From assembly GCA_016617855.1 (NCBI GenBank), contig JAECUM010003660.1:1-64000 (forward strand): 64,000 nucleotides of DNA. The letters are read 5' to 3'. Within the stretch, counting starts at the first letter, position 1; each line of letters begins with the position of its first letter. Position numbers and translations under genes: made by a program. This stretch comes from Megalonaias nervosa. Taxonomy: Eukaryota > Mollusca > Bivalvia > Unionida > Unionidae. The notes below the pieces were generated by a model. It was not told the origin of the DNA, made no database searches, and saw only the letters and a program-made list of their open reading frames with translations. This document shows positions 55,091 through 64,000 of this stretch, one piece after another.

Positions 55091-57358
55091 CAGTGTGACC
55101 ATGCTATAACACGGTAGTTGGGAGCCATAGAACCCGACCGTGTTATAGACTGAACCGTGTTATAAGCAACCAGGTCAGTTAGCTGAAGAAAATGCAGCAT
55201 GTACCCCAAAAAATTGGGGGGGGGTAGCTAATAAATGCGGGCGCAAAATTACATGCTTCATTGGGACAGTTACCATCTTAAATCGATGCATATTAAATGA
55301 GAAATACACCTGCAGTGAAAACAGAGAAGGTATACGTAATATTTTACTTTATTCAGAGACCCACGCATTGGTACATGTACGTGTATACTGTTTATATGTA
55401 CATGTCTAATGTATAGCATGAATAGAGTATCAACACCGTGTACTCACCCACGAATCTCATCACATACATTAAATCTACAAGTAATTCCATTGAAAATATG
55501 CACACACACACATTTAAAATATTCAGTAATTTGTCACAGGTCATATAGGTCTGAATTCAGTGGGGAAAAGTAGCACAATCACATAATGAATGATGAAGCA
55601 CATTTACGTTTCAGTACTTCCCAAGTTGGTAAAAGTTAGTTTGCGTTTTTAGCCACCGATGGTAGCGTTTGTAAGCATAAACTTTTTCCTGCAGAAAGAA
55701 AACTTTCACAGCACAGTAAACATGTTCCAGTCACGTTGGCAAATGAAACAATCCATCAGATTCCATTGCTTTTATTCAGTGGTGTCACTAGGGTTGGTGT
55801 CACCCGGTGCAGTAACTCATGGTGTCACCCCCATGGACCTCCTTCCTGCACAAAAATTCAAAAATTTGATAGACAGTCATGTGCGGTAACTCATGGTGTC
55901 ACCCCCATGGATCCCCTTCCTAGACAGTCATGTGTGGTAACTCATGGTGTTACCCCCATGGACCTCCTTCCTGCACAAAAATTCAAAAACTTTATAGACA
56001 GTCAGTTTGATGTCACCCCTCTGATGGTGTCACCTGGTGCAGTCCGTACCCCCTTAGTGACGCCACTGCTTTTATTTATGTTTGGTACTGACAGCCTTTG
56101 AAGACAGGTTCTTTGTTTTTATTGAAGATTGTAGTCGGCTTTCTTTGATGAAGGGTGCATGTGTTATTGAAGTCACCACTAAAGGACAGCTTTGGAGAAC
56201 CAAACAAATGTCCGTTTCTTATTGTGGTGGCAACATCAAATAATTGTATTGCATGAATGAGACAGACTTTTTTTTCCCTTTGCTTAGTATGTTTTCATAA
56301 CAATCTGTGGTTCAAAGGTAATCTGTTTTCTTTGAAATTTCAGCAAACTATTTTATCTGGGTACATTTTTAAACAGGGAATTGGCTGTCATTTAATCGAT
56401 TGTAGATACTGTACCTCCCTGCCTATTGAATAGTGCAACAAGTAAGATCTTGGTTTGGGGGGGGGGTTTACATTTGTGGTAGCGGAGTGATGCTTCCTTC
56501 CACGCATGCGTCAGAAATTTTAAAAAAGTGTCAAAGGTCGATAGAGATGCAGGTGTTCTGGTCTGATGACAGGGATTACTATAGAAAAATGTGAGTGTTC
56601 TGAATGATTTAATTCTGAGTAAAAAGAAGAGGAATTTTACTTATCACCCAAATATAAATGTCAGTCTGTGTAAATATATTTATTACTAGCGAGTGGCCGA
56701 AAATCCGACAAAAGATAGATTATGAGATAATGCCTCATCCGGTTGATCTCTGCTACCAGAAATGTCAAGAAAAAAAGTGGATATCTCACAACATACAGTA
56801 CTCATGCTAGATGTCAACATAAGCAGATTATGATATAACAATGCACTGTTAAGATGGTTTGTCAATATGGACAAAGAATTTGTTTCTGTAACAGTAGATA
56901 AATTTCAGTGCATTTTGTATCACGTTTGCGGCTTCCTTTCAAGGGGCCTCTGAATTTCTCCACTCCAAACCAATGGTTGTATATACAAGTCTAAAAGGCC
57001 AACAGTGTCGCCAATAAAAGTAAAAAAATCATATTTTTTGCCGCCAATAAGGAAAATAAAACACAATTTGCGACATTGGAGAAGCCCAGCACGATCGCTG
57101 AATAAACTTTTTACACGTTATTTTTCGTACTTTTAAGAAGAGGAAACTTTTTTCGTGTATGAGAAAAATACATATAAAATTTCAGGAGCCATGCAACAAT
57201 CATCTTGTATTATTCATACGTGATCTCTTCCCCAAAATGATAATAAACTTTTTACGTTTTTTTGTACTTTTAAGAAATATTTTTTTTTGTGTACGAGAAA
57301 ACTACATGTATATGAAATTTCGTGTTATAACAGAGCATGCTATAGCGCGGTCACATTG
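55091..57358. mobile_element. pogo/Tigger-like non-autonomous TIR element
   Basis: Left end CAGTGTGACCATGCTATAAC; right end, reverse-complemented, CAATGTGACCGCGCTATAGC. Both flanked by TA (55,089-55,090 and 57,359-57,360), the Tc1/mariner-type duplication. About 2.27 kb, no transposase ORF. The left end also carries internal copies of CCGTGTTATA. A hAT MITE is nested at 55,777. Confidence 0.75.
55777..56068. mobile_element. hAT-type MITE with 8-bp target duplication
   Basis: A 292-bp element with ends CAGTGG(T/C)GTCACTA, flanked by CTTTTATT on both sides (55,769-55,776 and 56,069-56,076). Internally it has an about 60-bp unit (GTAACTCATGGTGTCACCCC + CATGGACCTCCTTCCT) in three copies. Confidence 0.85.
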
Positions 57359-58549
57359 TACTTGGAATTTAGCTGGAAAACTGTTGAAAGTTGGAAGACT
57401 GTTGGAAAAGTGTTGGATATTGGATAACTTGGAAAATCGTTGGAAAACCCCAAGTTGTCCTGAGACTAGAAATCTATGTAAAAAGGATATTATTTTCAAT
57501 TAAGTATATATATTTTTACTTTATTGAAAATTTATCCTAAATCCATTGCTGAACTGCAGTTTGGTAACTTATATCCTCCTCGGTACAGGTGTATTATACT
57601 GGACCTATCCTACATTTGCTCAGTGGGCTATAAACAACAATGGCAGGCTAGATGTAGTCATGGATCAAATGAAGCCCCATATTTAGTATAAGAAGTAAGG
57701 CATTAAATAGAATTTTCTGTAAACAAACATTATCTCATTTACCTCCAATCTATAAAACTCCTCTTTATCACTTAAAACTTGCAAATTCATCTTTCGAAAT
57801 TGTTACTTGGTGACACATGTACACATTATTGTGTCTAATTAGCTAATTGTTCCAGCAAACCTTATTATTCTTAACTGTAACTTTTTTCTTCCTGTTTGAG
57901 AAATGTACATGCTAAAAAGAATTTTTGTATGTAGTGGAGCAATTGTGGTGACTTTATACATCGTAGATTATAGTGTTTGATGAACAGTCATCAATTATCA
58001 TAAAGACAAGATAAATTACACATGTTTCACTTATTTAAATAAGGAGCATTGAGCATTTGTATGTGCAAACACAAAAATATCAGGTTATTTTCCAAATTTT
58101 TAGATAATTTTTGTCATTCCAGAAAGTGATAGATGATGGCATTTAATGCAAGAAATTTAAAGCCACCAAGGATGTGCTTGAGACATGCCTAGCTTTTACC
58201 AAGTGTTCCTAACATGCAGCATGCAAGGTGTGTGCATCGTGGACAGAAGAACTCTGGTCCACAAGAGCTAAGAGATGTTTCAAGTCCAGAATGACTGATT
58301 GCAGTATCTGCATCCTATGATGTCATTTGGCCAGTGCATTGGTGGACATCATGATTGTCTCCCCCCATTTACAGTGATGCAACCAAAGAACAACAGTGAC
58401 CATTACATTGGGTCAGTTTGAAACAGAAAAACAGCATGTTGAAGAGTTGTTGATCCTGCATTAATCACATGTGTTGATGGAGTCACAGATATAGCAAATA
58501 GTGCAAGAGAAAAAGACACAGTTGCTGGGCTTGGGTAAATTTCTTTCCA

Positions 58550-59650
58550 GTTATCATTCTATACACTCAGCCACTCTCAAGTGTCATAGATCATCATCCA
58601 GTGTCTCACCAGTTGTATGCTGATGACACCCAAATATACAAATCCTAGCCATCCAACTGAAGTTGAAGCTACCATCCAAGGTGTAGAGAGGTGCATTTCC
58701 GATGTGAAATCATGGATGACATGTAACAAGCTGCAGATGAATGATGATAAAACTGAAGCCATTCTGATTACAACACAAAGACTCTCATTCACATCCTTTA
58801 CCTCAGACAATAAATATCAGCAACACCAACATTAAATTCACACAGTCAGTACGAAACCTTGGTGTTACTCTTGACAGTACTCTCTCATTGCACCAACATG
58901 TCATGAACATATGCAAGGCTGCATATCTTGAACTGAGATGCATCAGCTCCATTCACAAGTATCTTTCAGTTGATGCCACTAAAACACTTGTGTGTTCCTT
59001 AGTACTTTCAAGACTGGACTATTGAAACTCAATTCTGTCTGGTTTGTCTCAATATCTACTCCAGAAACTTCAAAAAGTTCAAAACACAGCTTCTCGGATC
59101 ATCCTTAGAGTACCACGATCAGAGCATGCCTCTCCACTGCTCTGTACCCTACACTGGCTATCCATACGATCCAGAATTAAACACAAAATTTGTTCTCTGT
59201 GCTACATTTCACTGATGGGCTTCAGTCCAACATACCTATCTGACCTCACCCATGTGTACACATCTGCAAGATACTTATGCTCCTCTTCTAACACTCGTAT
59301 TCTCATTATTCCCACTATGAAAATGAAATCATATGGACAACGCTCTTTTGCATACCAGGGCCCAGCGATGTGGAACGAATTGCCCACTGCACTTAGACAC
59401 AAAGACACAGTGATCTCATTCAAGAGCACTCTTAAAACTCACCTATTTCAACTGCAAGAACAGACTTAAAGACCTAATAATGTATTCTTATAATGTATCC
59501 TTACCTTAAATATTTACAGCATGTTTTCTGTTTCTAATTTCGTGGTGTTTGTTTTTATTTTTGTAATCATATCGTTATATATGTTTTTTAAGTGTTGTCA
59601 AATGTTGTAAAGCGCTTAGAGCTTCTAAAGATTAGGCGCTATACAAAGTC

Positions 59651-59682
<32 letters not shown>
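58550..59682 (+). mobile_element. L2/CR1-like LINE 3' fragment
   Basis: Begins in the RT palm with HQLYADDTQIY (catalytic YADD), then CISDVKSWMTCNKLQMNDDK and TEAILI in another frame. NLGVTLDSTLSLHQHV and LVLSRLDY precede an in-frame stop. The 59,044-59,469 ORF follows, with LQKVQNTASRIILRV, LHWLSIRSRIKHKI and GPAMWNELPTALR. The 3' end has TGTAAAGCGCTTAGAG and GGCGCTATACAAA before a (TTA)n tail, typical of L2/CR1-like elements. 5'-truncated and broken. Confidence 0.88.
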
Positions 59683-62600
59683 CCCTTACAACTCTCCAGT
59701 GATGACTTGGAGCTAATGGGAGACTGTCCTCCCTTTAATAGGCAGCCCAGTGCATGTAAGTTCCACTGCATGTCTAAGCAGGCCCTTAGGGCTTGTAACT
59801 CCAGGTACATGGTGTACATTTGGGACCAAGAAGCCATAATTTTGACAAGCTGTGCTGCACACCATCCAGCTGCACTATGGTATGCAGAGTTATACAGGGA
59901 TCTGGTTAGCTGATCTGTCGGTATCCAACATGTACCACCCACAAGATTGCTGAGCCTACCAGCGAGGCAACAAACAGATTGAAGAGTCAACTAACTAGAC
60001 AGTTCACTTCCCAGCAATGGATGCTGGCAAAGATAAGCCATGGCACTTGCCCACCCACCAATGCAATGCCGAATCAGTTCCTTACAGCATACTCATTCGG
60101 GAGATAGCAAACCTTGCACATGAATGATGGTACTGCCTCACCCTTGCCCTGGGAAATGCAGGGATAATCTCAAGGAAATGGCATACTCCAACCCAACAAT
60201 GTTGCAGACAAAGTGTCCTTTTAAGGAAACCAAGCAGAAAATGATGATTTCTTAATGTTACAACTGCCACTTGCAAGCCAAGTTGGCAGGAATAATGAAC
60301 CTTCTGAAGCTTTTGTCTTCATGAACTAGTTTTGCAGAGACAACAAATGAACCTGGTAGGTCTGCTGACTGCTGCCCAGACTTTCACCAGACCAGCTGAA
60401 ATCAGCACAATACAGCATGTCCACTGGATTTGCCTTAAATTTTTACTCAGTAAGAAAAACTCTTTGCTTCTTGTCTCTTATCCAGGTACAGTTGTCATAG
60501 CTTATGTGGCCATCATTTGTGCTGGTCTGAAGTTAGGAGTACAGTTTTTCCACATGTATGGAAAGCAGTCTTTTCCCTAAGAGGTGACATGGTAGAAGTA
60601 GCATGCAAAGCGTCTCCATTGACCCAATATCCTAACATTAATATGATCAAGGAATGTATTCAGACAAGAAGCAATTTTTTATTTCTGCAAGAATATTTAC
60701 ATGGTCACATTACTATTAAATCCTCTCACATCTCCCAGAAAAAGGGAAACATCATTGTTGGTGTATTATTCAAACAAGAATTGGGAAAACAACCATAGCA
60801 TTGCAGTGGTAAAGGGAGGTAATGGGTAAGAGTTTCTTACCATTCTCTAATTTAGATTGGAAAAAGAACACATTTTTTGTCATAGTTTGATTGATGGATT
60901 CAAGAGGTAGTGAACCTTCTTTCCAAACATTAATATGGTCAGGTAAGTTTTCTTGGAGAAACATAGATTTCCTAAAATATGTGGGTTTTGTTCAGATTTT
61001 GATCAAACTGGGACAGTGTGCTTATATCTTCAAAATTGTACACAAGTTAAGTTATAAGTAACATCCACACATCATTGAGGTGATCTTGCTTTTGATTGAG
61101 CTTGCTGCCACTCTGGAGTCATATCTGTCAACTCTAATGTCGGGAGAAAAAAATCTCCCTATTTTTGGGGTTGGTCCACACCTACCTCCTGATCTTGTAA
61201 TATTTCCCAATTTTTTTAAGAGAACTCCCAATTATTACATTATGTCTGTTGATATTCATTTCTCTACATAAATAAATATATTGTATGCAATCCACAGAAG
61301 CCATGTTCTATTTTATGACCTGTGAATATTGTTCTGATGAAACAATATCACACTACTAAAAAGGGTTTGTTTCTTCAATAAATAGAATGTGAAGTTTAAA
61401 CATTATTAACGTAAAGTTCAGAAATTTTTTAACAACAATACTATAGTCAAAAAATAAACCACAACAATAAAGTTGTCACCAATTAGTTTCATGATGAATG
61501 GTAACTCAAATGCTGTGTATTTTTCTCTACAAGCAAAATAGCATCTCCATTCCCACCAAAGAAACTGTACCATATATATGTAATTTAATCACCATGATTA
61601 AATTAAAAGAAGGAATGAAAAAATATACATCGCACTAAATGGTCCCCAAAAAGAACTAATTCAGAAGAAATATTTTATTTAGTAAATAGTGTTACATGCT
61701 ATATGAGTTGACCCTCAGGAAATAAGGTGAGATATAAAATGTGGGAACAACAGTTGCCACATGTACGGTAACTTGTCATAGGCATCGTAAGTTACAGCAA
61801 AATAGGGAATCATTTATTTGCCAATCAGTTGTTGGTGCTTACATACACACACTGCAGAACATGGTTTCATTGAAATATGTTTGTAGGGACAGTCCTTTTT
61901 ACAAGATAAATGTAATGATAAGGATTAACAGTTAATTAGTCACACTGGCTTTATTGCTTATGTACTTGAGTCTAATCTTTCTTTTTTCTTTTTTTTTAAA
62001 AATTGAACATAAGTTGTCAGGATTTTACATGCTCCCCTACATCACCACCTGACCAGGTGTATGGGCCATTACCTTAAGATTATTTTCAATCCTGAGCATT
62101 ACTCATCTTCCTTCGCTTTGATACAACATACATGCACACACACATTCACACAAAGACATATACACTCTCAAATACTGTACAAAAGAACCACTCATTTACA
62201 AACCCAAGGTGATTTACATTATCTGTTTGTTTCGTTGGTGTGAAAGTAAAGAAAACCCAAGTGAAACCAAAAGTTGACAAAAGGGTCCACTTTTTCTTAA
62301 ACTCGTCAGTTCTGTTACTCACTTTGGCAACATATTTTTCCAGCCTTTTGAACAATAATACACTATAATATGTTACAAATATGTAATTAAATTGCTTCTG
62401 TGTTAGTTTTAAATTCTTTTTATTTTATTTTTGTTTCATTACATTTTATTGTAATGATTATTTTCACGGGATTTTATATTTTTGAAAAAATATCAGTCTG
62501 ATTAGAATGTAAAAGGTATTACATGATCAGTATTGTTAGCTCACTTTGGTTCATAGATTTTGTAAACATTGAGTTAAGACGATTGGCTATTACCAAGGTC

Positions 62601-64000
62601 ATTTTGGCCCATGTGTTAACTAAATTGTAAACAGCCTTTCTTTTTTTTATATTTCCAGTGTGAGAATTTGATTCTTAGATAGGGCTATTGTAGCTATGTG
62701 CTAAATGTCATTTTTTTTATTGTGCTGTTCAAGTTAGAAATCACGTAGCCTATCACGTGAACTACCATGTGATTGAAATTCAAGGCTTAAAACAGCCAGT
62801 TGGTATTAAATTTATTCAGTCATATGTTTACATCTTGAAGGTACAAGGTGTTTCAATTGTTGATGTCCAATTGTTTTAAAGTTCATCTAATTTTTGGAAT
62901 TTAATAATTCATATTCTCTAGAAAACAAAACAAGTGCTTTTCTTCATGAAAATTCTGAGACAAAGATGTTTAGTGGAAATTTATTCTTGAATTCTAAACA
63001 GAACATTATAAATTGTGTTTCAGCGAGGAATTGTTGCCACTTGTACAATGACCTCATCTGACGTCATCACCTTCCATATTGGAATTTCATTGAGATTCGA
63101 ACCTGGATTCAATTAGAACTGTTTAGTGATAGGATTTATATTTTTCAATTTTTGGATTAAATTTTGGATTGTATTCACAAACCATAAGTCCTATTTCCTA
63201 TTTTTACATTGTTTTCTAGGGAAATAAATTATTTTGTTAAAATTTACAAAGCTTGTTGACTTTACTCTTTTCCTTTGTTACATTTGTACGAGCCTACACG
63301 TAACAAATAGGTGAGATTTGGGATTTTTGATGCGCAATGTGATTTGCATATATAACATATTTTGCAAGCATGATTAGAAAATTGACAAGATCATCAAAAA
63401 AATTTATTTCCTATAAAGAATCTTTTCATGTAATTTTAAAATTTAGGTCGTAAGTTTGGATCAGTTATACAGATAATTTCCAAAAATGTTCAGTAACTGA
63501 ACAGTCATAGGATAATTGATCTATTTGTTCTGTTCCCTCCTTTCAGAAGGTTTATTTATCATTATTACTTAAATTAATCCTTTTCAAAAACTGGTTTGTG
63601 GCAATAGTTCTGTGTAGAAATATAAATTTCAAGCTAATCAGTTTCGTATCTTTTTTTACAAAGTTTAGCCAAAAAAAAAGAGTTGGACCATTCATTTATA
63701 CCAATTGCACACCTTTACTGCCTGGACCATGTTTCATATTTCCCATATGGCTTTTGTATCTTGGTTTTTATTAGATCTTTGTAAATAAATTTATTCTTTG
63801 CTCTTACCCTAAGAAGTGAAGTTTTGTTGAGTATTACATGGAAAGTATTTCAACTTCCAAAAAAACTTTTTTTTCCACTTCACTGACATCTTTGATATAA
63901 GAGCAAAGTACTGTATAAAATTATTAGTTTGTCTTGTCTGTTTTATTTCAACAAAACTTAATAGAGATCCTTGTGCATCAAAAATGTGTTTAATAGGTAC
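59683..64000. other. Host DNA, no gene supported
   Basis: 59,690-60,300 is GC-richer with stop-containing ORFs of no recognised family, possibly old transposon sequence. The rest is AT-rich. About 62,970-63,290 is a copy of the dispersed repeat seen at 30,030-30,370 (shared GGGAAATAAATTAT...TTTGTTAC end). Confidence 0.45.

Noticed and set aside
57590..57640. Further exon of the DUF885 gene
   Set aside because: An open stretch after TACAG shows no match to the expected DUF885 C-terminal motifs and soon meets a stop without a good donor.
60332..60580. Coding exon with hydrophobic helix (60,480-60,580)
   Set aside because: An acceptor-like site is present, but there is no donor in register and no recognisable domain.

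Overview
The window is eukaryotic: AT-rich DNA with introns, GT..AG splice sites, microsatellites, minisatellites, MITEs, LINEs and tRNA-derived SINEs. The SINE family (head with Pol III A and B boxes, tail resembling 'GTAGCGATATGA..GAAAATTGTTAAAG') and the type of virus-like element suggest a marine invertebrate, most likely a mollusc. That identification is inference, not proof.

Region 1 (1 to about 9,100) is the inner and right-hand part of a Maverick/Polinton (adintovirus-type) element, all genes on the + strand: an unknown gene, A32-like packaging ATPase, two related basic core-protein genes, a Pro/Lys-rich gene, a DDE integrase with C-terminal chromodomain, a two-helix membrane protein, penton-like minor capsid protein, a pVI-like basic protein, double-jelly-roll major capsid protein, a Cys/His protein and an adenain-type protease. 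Almost all are broken by nonsense codons or frameshifts, so this is a decayed integrated copy. Protein-primed DNA polymerase is not seen and may lie left of the window.

Region 2 (about 9,200 to 11,900) holds three tandem gene cassettes. Each has the same promoter layout (GGGATGTTT motif, TATATAA box 33 bases later, CAGTCT motif 19 bases after that), a short charged-protein ORF, and within 13 to 35 bases of the stop a stem-loop that looks like the 3' processing signal of replication-dependent histone mRNAs, followed 9 to 10 bases later by a CTC..AAAAGA element resembling the U7-binding histone downstream element. The products are not recognisable histones. This is the most unusual thing in the window: a possible non-histone gene array, adjacent to or part of the Maverick, that uses histone-type (S-phase) mRNA 3' ends.

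Region 3 (12,185 to 16,324, - strand) is a Ty3/gypsy retrotransposon relic (gag, zinc knuckle, protease, RT lacking its catalytic palm motif, RNase H, integrase), with an unrelated insertion of about 850 bases in pol.

Region 4 (about 16,500 to 64,000) is host DNA. From 31,691 to at least 51,245 it carries seven recognisable exons of a DUF885-family gene on the + strand, with compatible splice phases except at one junction where a small exon is probably missing. The catalytic C-terminal half is not seen and should lie beyond the window. Large introns are packed with minisatellites (20/40, 29, 30/60, 40, 50, 60 and 70 bp periods), AT microsatellites, a PIF/Harbinger-like MITE, two pogo/Tigger-like TIR elements, a hAT MITE nested in one of them, two SINE copies of one family, and two LINE reverse-transcriptase fragments.
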